DNA of 64,000 nucleotides from Branchipolynoe longqiensis (taxonomy: Eukaryota; Annelida; Polychaeta; Phyllodocida; Polynoidae), in assembly GCA_030323885.1 (NCBI GenBank), contig CM059186.1, positions 27,513,005 to 27,577,004 of the forward strand. Reading direction: 5' to 3'. Each line of letters opens with the position of its first letter. Within the stretch, counting starts at the first letter, position 1. Below the pieces are notes generated by a model. That model made no database searches. It worked only from the letters and a program-made list of their open reading frames with translations, and was not told the DNA's origin. Made by a program: the position numbers and the translations under genes. Shown here one piece after another: positions 1 to 10,690 of the stretch.

Positions 1-520
1 GCGGGGCGCAAGGGTGCGGGGCGCTGGGGTGCGGGCCGCGGGCGCGCGAGGGCGCGGGGGCGCAGCCGCACGGGTGTGCGGGGACGCGGGCGCGCGGGTG
101 TGCGGGGGCGCGTAGGCGCGGGTGCGCGATGGTGCGGGGTGAGGGGACGCAAGGGCGCGGGGGCGCGGGGGCGCGGGGGCGCGGGGGCGCGAGGGCGCGG
201 GGGCACGAGGGCGCGGGGCGCTGGGCCGCGGGGGCATGAGGGCGCGGGGTGCAGGGGCGCGAGAGCGCTGGGGCGCGGGGGCGCAAGGGCGCTGAGGTGC
301 GGGAGCATGAGGGTCAAGGGCGCAGGGGTGCAGGGGCGTGGGGGAGTTGGGGCGAGAGGGGGCTGGGTCGCGAGGGTGCTGGGGCGTTGGGGCGCAGGGG
401 CGCAGGGGCGCGGGGGCACGGGGGCGCGAGGGCGTGGGGGCGCGGGGGCACGGGGGCGCTGGGACAAGTGGGCGCGAGGGTGCGGGGTCGCGGGGTCGTG
501 GGGTCGCGGGGTGCAAATAA
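1..520. repeat. GC-rich minisatellite (GCGGGGGCGC-like)
   Basis: Short variant units built on GCGGGGGCGC and GCGAGGGCGC repeat from the window edge to about 520, where unique AT-richer sequence begins. Frequent runs of three or more G suggest G-quadruplex potential on the + strand. The Gly/Arg/Ala-rich open frames here are low-complexity translations, not genes. Confidence 0.85.
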
Positions 521-842
521 TCACCCAACTGGTTCGGTGCTCAATTGGCCAGTACTTTATTTCTGTTTATTTCCAGTATGTCCAAAAGAACAATAGGTTT
601 ATAATAATTTATCATTTAAAAAAGAAACAAGGTGATTTCACTTGTTATTTATTCAGTTAGTATCCTTCCTTTGTCACCCCCCCCTTTTTTTTAAAACTTC
701 CCATCTATATTGTCGTAGCATTGTTTATATTGGTAAAAACATTTGTCATTAGCAATGAAACACCAGTAAGTCGACACTGCTAATATGTTGGTCGGCGGAA
801 TAAAATCACTTTACAAATAAGAAATGATAATGTAATAATAAT
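521..842. other. Unassigned AT-rich spacer
   Basis: No gene, tRNA or recognised repeat seen. It holds a C run followed by a T run near 677-693. Confidence 0.5.
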
Positions 843-985
843 AACAATACTGGTGATAGTGATGGTGGCTGTGGCGGGGACAGGGATTGTGCTAGTGATG
901 GTGATGGTGATGATGGCGGTGATGGTGGTGATGATAATGATAATTATTGAGAGTGAGAGTGATGATGACGGTAATGATGATAATA
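843..985. repeat. GATGGT/GATAAT microsatellite
   Basis: Imperfect trinucleotide-type repeats of GTGATG and GATAAT. The same repeat type resumes at about 1340-1390, on the far side of the SINE at 993-1324, so the SINE appears to have landed inside a pre-existing microsatellite. Confidence 0.75.
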
Positions 986-992
986 ATAAGAT

Positions 993-1324
993 TGGTTGGT
1001 TGATTGTTGAAGTTTCACGTCCTGGCAACATCTAAAGTCATATCAGGATGGGTACCGACTTGTGACAGTGCACACTCATGGTGACATTATAGTGCTGCCC
1101 CACTTGAAGCCTAGGTCACCAACACCATGACCTGATATCCTACTCAGTCACATTATCCTGACACTGAGCCAACCAGTCCTTCCCCTCTCGTAATAATCCC
1201 GGGCACCAAGCTATGTAGCGACAAGTATCAATTTTATAAGTCATTAGTTTGACTCGACCGGGAACCGACCTCCCGATCTCCCACACGCAAGGCCCGTGCT
1301 CTACCGATTCGGCTACCGCGCCGA
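993..1324 (-). mobile_element. SINE-1, head type A, near full length
   Basis: On the minus strand the tRNA-like head lies at about 1250-1324 (A-box-like segment near 1304-1318). The common body follows and ends in the tail motif GTCCTGGCAACATCTAA, read on the + strand near 1018-1036. It belongs to the family repeated about two dozen times in the window. Microsatellite flanks it on both sides. Confidence 0.8.
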
Positions 1325-1593
1325 CGGTGACAGTTATATTGATGGTGATGATAATAATAATAAGAACGAGAATAGTAATAATAATAGTATGTGGTGAAGC
1401 TTCCTGCACAGGCCCCTTTGTTATACCACGTTAATTACATCCTAATTACTTGTGTGTCGGATTGACCATACTCTCCCACATCTCCCCGTTCTGCGCATGC
1501 GCGCAATGGGATTTTCGTTTATGCGCAACGCCCATTGCGGTGCAGGTGTATTATTCAAGCCTGCACAGCGGCTAAACCCCGAGGGTGAACAAC

Positions 1594-1960
1594 CAACCCC
1601 TCACCCCCACCCCCACTTGCAATCTCACCTGCACCCCCATCTGCACCCTTACCCAAACCTTCAACCTCCAACCCTCACCCCATCTCCAGCCCTCACCCAT
1701 AACCCCTCACCCCTCACAGCATCCCCCTACCTGCAATCCTCACCCCGTCACCCCTTCACCCCGTCACCCCCTCATCCCCTCACCCCCTCACCACCTCACC
1801 CCCTCACCACCTCACCCTCTCACCACCTCACCCCATCACCCCATCACCCCATCACCCCATCACCCCCTCACCCCCTCACCCTCTCTCCCCCTCACCCCGT
1901 CACCCCTACCCCCCCCCCCTCACCCCTACCCCCCTCACCCCTCACCCCCACCCTTACAAG
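1594..1960. repeat. C-rich minisatellite (CACCCCCT-like)
   Basis: Variants of CACCCCCT and CACCCCAT units of 8-10 bp, with almost no G on the + strand. The Pro/His/Ser-rich open frame at 1452-2273 is mostly this repeat and is not called as a gene. Confidence 0.8.
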
Positions 1961-2111
1961 CCCGCCCGATAAATCAAAGAGAAGCACCCAGCTCGCCTCA
2001 TGCAATTCTCTAATCATAATCCAAGGCTGCGAGCAGCTCCACCATGAGCTGCTCGTAGACCCGGTACAAGCACACCCTCCTAGACCACGAGTAGCTCACT
2101 ACAAAATCAGG

Positions 2112-2457
2112 GATGAAAGATCTCCACGATTTCGCGGATTTCCCCGATTTTTTTATATTTACCGAGTAACGTTAAGCAAAATGGACGTGCCAACAGTTGG
2201 TTATTTCGAGTCCCATTCTTATATGACCTTAAATGTTGCTAGAACCGAAGACCGAAGCAGGAAAGAGTTGTAGGTATGTGTTATAATATAATCACAACGA
2301 GGTGATTTGAAACCTTATTTCCGGCTTTTTTCCTTGCGATTCCCTGACAATGTCAATCTTATGTAGGGAAAATCCGCATATTCGCGGAAATTCACCATCG
2401 GTCTAACAATCTCAGCTTAATTTCCGCGTTTCTTTTGCCGGACACCACTTTCATCCT
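2112..2457. mobile_element. Possible MITE with GGATGAAAG ends
   Basis: The segment starts with GGATGAAAG (2112) and ends with its reverse complement CTTTCATCC (near 2449-2457). Both ends carry subterminal motifs of the type TTCGCGGAAA or TTTCGCGGATTT in opposite orientation (about 2132-2146 and 2372-2395). The inverted arrangement suggests a short non-autonomous DNA transposon. No second copy was seen and no target duplication is clear. Confidence 0.4.
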
Positions 2458-2598
2458 TGTAGAATGGGGTGGAGAACTCTGAGTAGCTCCGCGTACACTC
2501 GCAGCCAGCAATGGCGGGTAGCTACCGCCAAGGTTGCAGCCGAATTGCTCTCAGCTGGGCAGTGTGTCACTTCCGGGCAAATCCCGAGCAGTTCTCCA

Positions 2599-2928
2599 GG
2601 CGCGGTGGTCGAATCGGTAGAGAGCAGGCCTCGCATGCGGAGGATCGGGAGTTTGGTCCCCGGTCGAGTCAAACCAATAAATTATCAAATTAATGCATGT
2701 CGCTTCCTAGCCTGGCTTGTGGCACAAGGATAGGGCAAGGACTGCTTAGCTCAGTGTCACGATAATGTGACTGAGTGAGATATCAGGTCATGATGCCAAC
2801 GGCCTGATATCACAGTGTGGCAGCACTATAAAGTTGCCATGAATGCGCACTGTCACAAGTCGGTATCCGTCCTGATATGACCTTAGATGTTGCCAGAACG
2901 TAAAACTCCAACAATCAACCAACCGACC
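2599..2928 (+). mobile_element. SINE-1, head type A, full length
   Basis: Head at about 2599-2672 with an A-box-like GTGGTCGAATCGG and a GGTCGAGTC segment. The shared body follows, ending GTAAAACTCCAACAATC and CCAACC-type tail repeats at 2900-2928. Short GAGCAGTTC/GAGCAGCTC motifs lie on both sides, so it may have inserted into that minor repeat. Confidence 0.85.
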
Positions 2929-3016
2929 GAGCAGCTCCCGAACAGATGCTAAACATACACAAAAATGGTGTGGTGGCGGTAGGGCAGAACAACCCACTAA
3001 TCCCACTTTCCCTTAG

Positions 3017-3190
3017 CTGTTTGTTTGTTGTTTCACATCCTAGCAACATCTAAGGTCAAATAAGGATGGGTACCAACTTGTAACAGCGCGCACTCATGGC
3101 AACTTTATAGTGCTGCTCTACTGTGAGACCAGGCCACCGTCACCATGACCCTGATATCCCACACAGTCACATTATCCTGAGACTGTCCAT
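3017..3190 (-). mobile_element. SINE-1, 3' half only
   Basis: Begins on the + strand with a GTTTGTTTGTTG tail and the tail motif CATCCTAGCAACATCTAAGG. It runs through the body to CACATTATCCTGAGACTG and stops before the head, as expected for a 5'-truncated retroposon. Confidence 0.75.
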
Positions 3191-3334
3191 CCCTCCATCC
3201 ACCGCCTCCCTCCTCTTCCTACAGCCGCCCTTCTCCCACGTCGAACATAGGATGTTCCCGGTGGCATTAACATGGGAATATCCTAATAATCCTTTTTTTT
3301 AAATAGGTTTGTGAAACACCCTCAGTGTCAGTAT

Positions 3335-3575
3335 CTGACCCGAGCAGTTTCTGAGCAATTCGAGAGGAAATGGCCGTGCAGCTTTCGAACAGGTCTCGAA
3401 CAACTCCTGTTCAATTCCCTGAGCAGCTTGATATCACTTTATGAGCAGCTCACAAATAGTCTCCGAGCAGTTCCCGAACAGCTCCCGAGTTATTTCCGAG
3501 CAGCTCGTGAGCTGTTCCCGAAAGAGGCCCTGAGTAGCGGAAAGCCATCACCATATCGTGAAGAATTCCGAACCG
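3335..3575. repeat. GAGCAGTTC / GAGCAGCTC variant repeats
   Basis: About a dozen imperfect copies of a 10-20 bp phrase (GAGCAGTTCC, GAACAGCTCC, GAGCAGCTCG). Several are palindromic because GAGCAGCTC and GAGCTGCTC are near inverses. Related phrases occur at 2030-2110 and 2935-2950. Confidence 0.6.
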
Positions 3576-3589
3576 CCCCCTAGATTTTT

Positions 3590-3918
3590 GTGTGCTTGTT
3601 GTTATTTTACATCCTAGCAACATCTAAGGTCATATAAGGATGGGCACCAACTTGTAACAGTGCGCACTCATGGCGACTTTATAGTGCTGCTCCACTGTGA
3701 GACCAGGCCACCGTCACCATGACCCTGATATCCCACACAGTCATATTATCCTGACACTGTCCAAACCAGTTGTGGTCCTATCCTATTAATGGCAAGCGCC
3801 AGGCTAGGGTAGCGACAAGTATCAATTTTATAAGTCATCGGTTTGACTCGGCTAGGATTTGAACTCGTGACCTTCCAAACGGGAAGTCTGCGCTCTATCG
3901 ATTGGGCCACCGCGTCCA
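3590..3918 (-). mobile_element. SINE-1, head type A, full length
   Basis: Tail at 3592-3640 (TTGTTATTTTACATCCTAGC), body to about 3790, head from about 3850 to 3918 with the inverse A box near 3895-3912. The outer 3' portion closely resembles the truncated copy at 3017-3190. Confidence 0.8.
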
Positions 3919-3922
3919 GTAG

Positions 3923-3936
3923 CTGCCCCCTAGCGG
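3923..3936 (-). promoter_or_regulatory. CTCF-like core motif, single
   Basis: The minus strand reads CCGCTAGGGGGCAG, differing at one position from the bilaterian CTCF core CCASYAGRKGGCRS. It sits just outside the head of the SINE at 3590-3918. A match to a short motif is weak evidence on its own. Confidence 0.25.
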
Positions 3937-4137
3937 TCTCCTGCTGTACCGAGGAAGTTAAAGCTGGAGGTGGCGCTAATCGAATGACCCAGAAAGGGTT
4001 ATAGTATGGCAAGCCTAATGGGCTGTGATACCTCTATGTAGATCTACCTTGCAAGTGCTGCAGCCCTCACACCTACACCCCCCCCCCCCCAACACACACA
4101 CACCCAGCAGCCACAACGCGGTCCTGGTCCTGATCAG

Positions 4138-4440
4138 TCAGGATGGCCGAATGAGTTGAGCATCCGTCTCCTGGTTTGGTAGATCATGGGATTTTAACCC
4201 ACCGTTCGAGTCGAACCAATGACTTAAGAATTGCCACAACCCCAGGGCAAGGACTGGTTGGCTGGCTCAGTGTCAGGATAATGTGACTGGGTGGGATATT
4301 AGGTCATGGTGGTGGTGGGCTAGTCTCCCAGTGGAGCAGCACTATAAAGTTGACATGAGTGTGCACTGTCACAAGTCAGTACCCATCGTGATATGACCTT
4401 AGATGTTGACAGGACGTAAAACTCCAACAACCAACCAAAC
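4138..4440 (+). mobile_element. SINE-1, head type B, full length
   Basis: The head reads GATGGCCGAATGAGTTGAGC (4143-4162), which differs from the type A head, followed by the same body as type A copies. Tail GTAAAACTCCAACAACCAAC at 4415-4440. A small deletion is present after the head where the usual TTGATACTTGTCGCTTCC segment is shortened. Confidence 0.85.
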
Positions 4441-4569
4441 TGATTCTGCAGCACTAGTCCTTGGCTAGTCTCCCAACGTTTCCGGTCATAACTGTCCCTT
4501 CCACTCAATCTCTCCTTTCAACCTTTGACCTATGATGGAAGGCACACTGGCATAATTGTACCCACGTGT

Positions 4570-4690
4570 AGTCGTAGTATGTCACTGACCTCACAGGCAA
4601 GGAGCCACACAGTCACTGGTAGGGGGTGATTGCATCAGGGAGCCTAGGTAGGCTAATTGTCGGGCCGCTTGCCCAAGGACTGGGTTTGGT
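4570..4690 (+). mobile_element. Degenerate copy of the 47-kb tRNA-like repeat
   Basis: The segment GCATCAGGGAGCCTAGGTAG (about 4633-4652) and the preceding CAAGGAGCCACACAG match, with changes, the sequence around the 5' side of the tRNA-like units at 47081-47152 and 47439-47510. The tRNA-like part is decayed and runs into GT-rich repeat. Confidence 0.45.
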
Positions 4691-5105
4691 GTGGTGTGGC
4701 GGCGTGGTTAGGTGTGGTTCTGTTTTGTGTGGTGTGGAGCGTTTCTTGGAGTGGAGTTGGTGGGTGGGTGTTGTTGGGGATTGTGGTTGGGTAGGGTGTG
4801 GGTGTGTGTGGGTGTGTTGGGATGTGGTTGGGGTGAGTGTGTGGGTGTGTTGGTGGGTTGCTATGTGCATTGGAGTGTGGGTGGGTACGTTGTATATGGT
4901 TGGTGTGGTTGGTGGATGTGTTGGACTGGGTCGTGTAGGGTGTGTGTAGGGTGTGTGTGGTTGGTGGATGTAGGACTGTGGTTGTGTAGGAGGTTGTGGT
5001 TGATGGGTGTGTTGGATTGTGGTTGGTGGGTGTTTTGGACTGTGGTTGTGTAGGGTGGGTGTGGTTGGTGGGTGTGTAGGACTGTGTCTGGGTAGTGTGT
5101 GTGTT
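4690..5105. repeat. GT-rich minisatellite
   Basis: Variants of GGTGGGTGTGTTGGG and TGTGGTTGGTG with almost no C on the + strand. The open frames on both strands are repeat translations. The same repeat resumes at 5405 after an intervening tRNA-derived element. Confidence 0.8.
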
Positions 5106-5109
5106 GTTG

Positions 5110-5408
5110 TTGAAGATTTATACTGCCTATCATGGATAAGCCTGAATAGGCTTGTTTTCACCATTAGACAGTTTGTCGATAGAAAGCCCAAGCCTACACT
5201 TTTACCGACCCAAGGGATTTTTAACCTCCCACACCACATAGACATGGTATGAGAGCAACTGGCCTTTGATGACGCTGTAAGTTATACACAGCGGTGGAAA
5301 TCCAAATTGGCAGAGGTGGGGGCACGGGGAATCGAACCACTAAACTTCAAATTAGGAGTCCGACCTAGAAAAAAGTCAGACATTCTAACCACTCCGCCAC
5401 AGAGAACA
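5110..5408 (-). mobile_element. tRNA-derived SINE (second family, single copy)
   Basis: On the minus strand an A-box-like GTGGCGGAGTGG (near 5392-5403) and a B-box GGTTCGATTCCCC (near 5327-5339) are spaced as in a tRNA gene. About 200 bp of unrelated body follows, including a GTGTGGGAGGTTAAAA segment. The acceptor stem does not pair, so this is a tRNA-derived retroposon rather than a functional tRNA. It interrupts the GT-rich array, which continues on both sides. No other copy was seen. Confidence 0.6.
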
Positions 5409-6045
5409 GTTGTTGTGTTGGTGGGTGTGTTGGGTACATGTGATAAGTTAGGGTTGTGTGGGTGTTGTGGTTGGTGGGTGTGTTGCGTGTGTGATTAGGT
5501 AGGCTGTGTGTTGCTGTTGTGTTATTGAGATTTGGGTGTTTTATGATTAGGTACGGGGTGTGTTGCTCATTTGCTGGTCGGTGTGTTGGGTGTGTGATTA
5601 GGTAGGTGGTGTGTGCCTGTTGTGGTTGGTGGGTAGGTGGTGGGTGTGTGTGGTTAGGTGTGTGTGGTTAGGTGTGTGTGATTAGGTAGGGTGCGTGTTG
5701 CTCTTATGTTGGTCGGTGTGTTGGGTGTGTGATTAGGTAGGGTGTGTGGGGTGGGGTGGTTGGTGGGTGTGCGCTGGGTGTGTGTATGATAAGGTAGTGA
5801 GTGTGTTGTTCTCATGTTGTTGGGTGTTCAGTGTCTATGATTAGGTAGGGCGCGTGTGCCTGTTGTGGTTGGTGTGTGTTGGGTATGTGTGATTAAGTGT
5901 GTGTTGCTGTTGTGTTGTTGGGTGTGTATATGATTAGGTATGGTGTGTGTGCCTGTTGTGGTTGGTGGGTGTGTTGGGTGTGTGATTAGGTAGTGTGTGT
6001 GTAGTTGGTTGGTGGGTAAGTGTTGGGTGTGTGTGTGCTGACCAC
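5409..6045. repeat. GT-rich minisatellite, distal part
   Basis: Imperfect units such as GGGTGTGTGATTAGGTAGG and TTGTGGTTGGTGGGTGTG. It continues the array at 4690-5105. Confidence 0.8.
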
Positions 6046-6237
6046 TAATCGCTGACTGGGTGGCTTTCTGTTAACTCAGCAGTCAGTGCAGACAAGGCTG
6101 TCCGCGGTTCACTATAACAGTGAGGACATACCCCCCCCCCCCCCCCGTGGCCTCACCGGGCTCAGGAGGAGGAGGCGCGTCGACTGTCTGTCAGTAGTCT
6201 ATGGAATTGGGAAATTGGTTCAGGCTGCTGTTCCGAG

Positions 6238-7024
6238 TGGTGAAGATGAGGAGGAAGAGAGGGAGAGATGGAAAGAGGGAGAGAGGGTGAGAGGAGAGAG
6301 GGAGAGAGGGAGGAGGGGGAGAGAGGGGAGAGGTGGAGAGAGGGAGAGAGGGAGAGGGGGACAGGGGGAAAGGGGAGAGGGGGAGAGAGGGAGAGAGGGA
6401 GAGAGGCAGAGAGGCAGAGAGGCAGAGAGGCAGAGAGGGAGAGAGGGAGATAGGGCAGAGGGAGAGAGGCAGAAAGGGAGAGAGGGAGAGAGGAGAGAGG
6501 AGAGAGGGAGAGAGGGAGAGAGGGAATGGAAAGAGGCGAGAGGGAGAGAGGAAGATAGGGAGAGAAGGGAAGAGGGAGAGAGGGAGAGGGGAGAGAGGGA
6601 GATGGCGAGAGATGGAGTGAGGGAGAGAGGGAGAGGGGGGGGGGGGAGAGGGAGAGGTGGAGAGAGGGAGAGAAGGAAACAGGGCAGAGGAGGGAGAGAG
6701 GGAGAGATGGAGAGCGGGAGAGAGGTAGAGAGAGAGGGCAAGAGGGAGAGAGGGGGGAGGGAGAGAAGGAGAGAGGGAAAGAGGGACAGGGGGAAATGGA
6801 GAGAGGGGGAGAGGGAGAGGAAGAGAGGGAGAGAGGGAGAGGGGAGAGAGGGAAAGAGGGAGAGGGGGAAATGGAGAGAGGGGGGAGGGAGAGGAGGAGA
6901 GGGAGAGACGGAGAGAGGGAGAGGGGAGAGAGGGAGGGAGGGAGGGAGGGAGGGAGAGAGGGAGAGGGGAGATAGGGAGAGAGGGAGAGAGGGAGAGGGT
7001 GAGAGAGGGAGAGAGGGAGAGGGT
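6238..7024. repeat. Homopurine tract (GAGAGGGA)n
   Basis: Almost uninterrupted G and A on the + strand for about 790 bp, mainly GAGAGGGA units. A C run of more than ten bases precedes it near 6130. The Arg/Glu/Gly frame at 6086-7171 translates this tract and is not a gene. Homopurine mirror-like DNA of this kind can form triplexes. Confidence 0.85.
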
Positions 7025-7792
7025 GCTGAAGCTGGACAGAAATGTAATTATTTCATTAACTCCAGGCTACCCAGGTGTGTCTGGGAACGATCAAAATGTA
7101 CATATTCGATAGAATATGGAGCAAATGCCTTATTACATAACATCATATTTGTTAGTGATAACGTGTCATAAGATCTAGTCATATGTTTAGGTCATAGGAG
7201 CCACACACAAAATTGGAGTATTATTACTTTGTTTGTTGCATTTGTGACATTTGTTGTTTAAGCAGGAGACATTTCATTCATTGATACTTGGTCTTCCTCA
7301 TTCCATTGCTCCTTACCCTATCCTAGTAATGTTGAGCGACAATATAGGTAGCTACAAGTATAGGTTTGTTGAGTCATTGGTTTGAGATATTGGATTATGT
7401 CTTTTCCTTCTTCTTCAGATATAGTCAATTATTAACCTTCAGATAGAGAGATCGATATGCACCAGCCAGGAAGGCACGTTGAACCTGTGAATTGAACAGC
7501 TAGCAAGCTATGGTGAAACTCTTTTAAGACACGGTTCGAGATATGAATTTTGTCAATGTGAGATGGTCCATTGATAAAATCTTGAACAAAGCACTGGCAG
7601 ATAAGATCAAAATCTAAACTATATATATAATGGTTGCTTTGATATTATATATTATAACCAGAATCCCCCACATCTGATATAATGTAATATACAAGTGCAC
7701 AGGTCAAACTCTATTCTGTAACTGCTTTATTAATTAGTCAGTCCTTATCTCATGCCCGCTATCAGTCAGGTGATCATCTTATCAGCTACCGA
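7025..7792. other. Unassigned spacer
   Basis: No gene or recognised repeat. It contains an AT-rich patch near 7618-7660. Confidence 0.5.
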
Positions 7793-8112
7793 GCGCGATG
7801 GCCTAATCAGTAGAGCACAGGCCTTGCATGCGAAAGGCGGGAGTTTGGTTCCCAGTCGAGTCAAACCAATGACTTTAAAATTGATACTTGTCGCTTCCAA
7901 GCCTGGCACTCAGCATTGATAGGATTGAGCAAGGACTGATCACCTCAGTGTCAGGATAATGTGACTGAATGCAATATTGGGTCATGGTGCTGGTGGCCTG
8001 ATCTCCCAGTGGGGCAACACTATAAAGTCACCATGAGTGCACGCTGTCACAAGTCAGTACCTATCCTGATATTACCTTAGATGTTGCTAAGGTGTAAAAC
8101 AACAACAAACAA
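7793..8112 (+). mobile_element. SINE-1, head type A, full length
   Basis: The head reads GCGATGGCCTAATCAGTAGAGC (about 7796-7817), a diverged type A. The body is intact, and the tail is AAAACAACAACAAAC rather than the CCAACC type, so tails vary within the family. Confidence 0.8.
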
Positions 8113-8389
8113 TGTTATTAGCTGCTCGGTTGACTAGCATACATTACAATATGAGAGGTATATTATTGATATTGTCAGGCCCTTCGTTCACTTCAAGTTC
8201 AACCCTGCGCTATTTATACACACCCTCCAAACACAATCAATTACGTCAGTTTAATAAAGCGCGTTCATACTAGTAAGAGCTATTCTAATCTAAGGTGCTG
8301 TACACAATAAACCATGATCTGATATAATTACAATTTGGCGGGGGGGGGGGGTTGAAGAACAAAAGAAATTGATTCGATAAAGACCGACG

Positions 8390-8720
8390 GAAGGTCGGTT
8401 GGTTGTTGCAATTTCACGTCCTGGCAACATCTAAGGTCATATCAGGATGGGCATTGACTTGTGACAGTGCATACTCATGGTGACTTTATAGTGCTGCCCC
8501 ACTGGGAGACCAGGCTGCCAGCACCATGACCTGGTATCCCACTCAGTCACATTATCCTGACACTGAGCCAACAAACCCTATTCTAATAATTCCGAGCGCC
8601 TGGATAGGAAGTGACAAATATCAATGTTTAAGTCATTGGTTTGACTAAGCCAGGGTTCGAGTCCTACGATCTACCAAAACGTAAGACGGACACTCAACTC
8701 ATTCGGCCATCCCATCTGGT
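8390..8720 (-). mobile_element. SINE-1, head type B, full length
   Basis: The + strand starts with the GGTTGGTTGTTG tail, passes through the body and ends with the inverse type B head CTCATTCGGCCATCCCATC near 8697-8715. Confidence 0.85.
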
Positions 8721-9069
8721 CATGACGTAAGGAGGAAGTGCAGGTAATAAGACGGTTTATTAACAGAACGGTGGACAGACGGTATCGGGCCCGGCCTGGA
8801 AGGTAATACTAATAAAGACATAAAGTAAAAGTAAACAGATTAATAATTTAAACTGAATGCATTTTAGAGCACCCATTAAAAACACAGACACATACAAAAG
8901 AAGCCCACGTGTAGTGGACATCACCCATGAGACTGCTGGTAAAAGCGGAACCGGAAGTGTCCACCGCAATTCATCCACCTGGCGCCCACCGGAAGGGGGT
9001 GCGCGCGGAGGTAGAAGGAGGTAGGTGGGTGGGTGGGTGGGTGAGTGGTAGGGTGTGCTATGGATTGCA
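8721..9069. other. Unassigned spacer with short GGTG repeat
   Basis: No supported gene. A short run of GGTGGGTGGGTG is at 9024-9043. Small open frames here have no recognisable domain. Confidence 0.5.
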
Positions 9070-9402
9070 AAGTTGCTTGGTTGTTGGAGTTTGACGTCCT
9101 TGCAACATCTAAGGTCATATCAGGATGGGTACCGACTTGTGACAGTGCGCAATCATCGCAACTTTATAGTGCTGCCCCACTTGGAAATCACGTCATGACC
9201 AAATATCACACTCAATCACATTATCCTTTTACTGAGCTAACCAGTCCTTGCCCTATCCTATTATTATTATTAATGCCGAGCGTCAAGCTAGGAAATGACA
9301 AGTATCAATTTGATAAGTCATTGGTTTGACTCGACCGAGAACCGAACTCCCAATCTCCCACACGCGAGGCCTGCGCTCTACCGATTCGGCCACCGCGCCC
9401 GG
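9070..9402 (-). mobile_element. SINE-1, head type A, full length
   Basis: Tail at 9076-9100, body, then the inverse type A head with CGATTCGGCCACCGCGCCC near 9382-9400. Close to the family consensus. Confidence 0.85.
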
Positions 9403-9564
9403 TAGAATTACAAGGTAGAACAGTGGCTGTTAGTGTTACTGGAAGGAAAAATAGGAGGAGGAGGAGGAGGAGAGGCGGGCTGTTTGGTCCATGGCTCATC
9501 TTTGAGATCCGCAAGTTCTTCTAACATACCAGTGTCGTACCATGCCTTATTTGTAGACTTACTA

Positions 9565-10690
9565 GCCGTGTGCCCCCCACCCCCCCCCTCCACCCTGGGT
9601 TCACTGCCCACCTCCCCCCACCCCCCACCCCCGCCGCCCAACCACTCATCGCCCATTCACCCACCAATCTCTCGCTACTCTCCAGTCCCCGACCCCGACC
9701 ACCCCTGCTCCACCCCCCACCCTCTGCCTCGGGCCAGGCCCCTTCCTCTCTCCTCCCCCCCGCCCCGCGCCGGCACCCCTCCCCCCCCCCCCGACGCCCG
9801 ACCCCTCCCCTCTCGCCGCCGCCCCGCACCCGGCCCACCCGGCCGGGCCTCCTCCCCCCACCCCTGCGCCGGCTGACAGTCGGCCGTCCAGGGCTCCATT
9901 GCGATCGGTCACTCCTCCTACCGCCTTAGGTGATATACATTCCCGACCACACCAATAGGTACAATGCCCTCCCGCTGCCCACAACCTACTTCCCCGATCC
10001 CTGTCCATTGCTTACTCTTCCTTCGCTCCCGCCTCCGCCTCCCCTGGCCTGGAATTTACTGACCTCCCCCCTGCCCCCTCCCCTACCCCCCCCCCCCCCA
10101 CACACACACTCATTTCGTCACTCCCCAAAATGTCCCTCCCTCAAAGCGCACCCCCCCCCCCCACACTTTCCACATAGGTACTACAGCCAAAGGTTAATTC
10201 CCAAACCAGGTTCACTGCCCCCAATCTCCAATTAGGCTCACCCCGAACCGAGCTCATTGCATCCCACCCCAACCAAGCCTCTGCTCCAACCTCAAGACCT
10301 GACTCAGAGCTCCTCTTAACCCCACACCAGGTTCTCACTGTTCCCACTCCCTCCAGCCAGGATCTTACTCCCAGACTGCTCCATGACTCACTGCCTCCCC
10401 CGCCCCGCTCCGCCCCGCCCCGCCCGGGCCCGTCACTCCTCCCTTCCCTTCCCCTTCCCCTTCCCCTTCCCCACACCGCGACACCACCACTCACACCACC
10501 ACCACAACCGCCGCCGGTCTCCTTTTACTCCCCAGCGGGCAGACCTTTGTGGTAACACGCAGATTGGGATAACCGCCACCCCCACCCCCACCTCCAACCT
10601 CACCCCCACCCCAACCCCCATCCTCACCCCCACCGTGCCGGGTTGTTTCTGCCGGGAGACCAGGGGGGGGGGACATCCGGGTGGGCCGGC
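9565..10690. repeat. C-rich low-complexity tract
   Basis: Cytosine runs (CCCCCACCC, CCCCTCC) dominate the + strand, with short unique islands at 9900-10010 and 10190-10400. A TTCCCC pentamer-like repeat is at 10440-10470. Pro-rich frames are translations of this tract. Strand bias reverses at about 10,690. Confidence 0.75.

Noticed and set aside
76..660. Gly/Arg/Ala-rich 194-codon frame resembling an RGG protein
   Set aside because: It is the GC-rich minisatellite in translation, with overlapping frames of equal quality.
2599..2672. Functional tRNA gene at SINE-1 heads
   Set aside because: The heads keep A-box and B-box-like motifs, but stems do not pair well and the same body always follows. 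They are SINE promoters.
6086..7171. 361-codon Arg/Glu/Gly frame
   Set aside because: Translation of (GAGAGGGA)n flanked by unrelated sequence. No initiation context or homologous domain.
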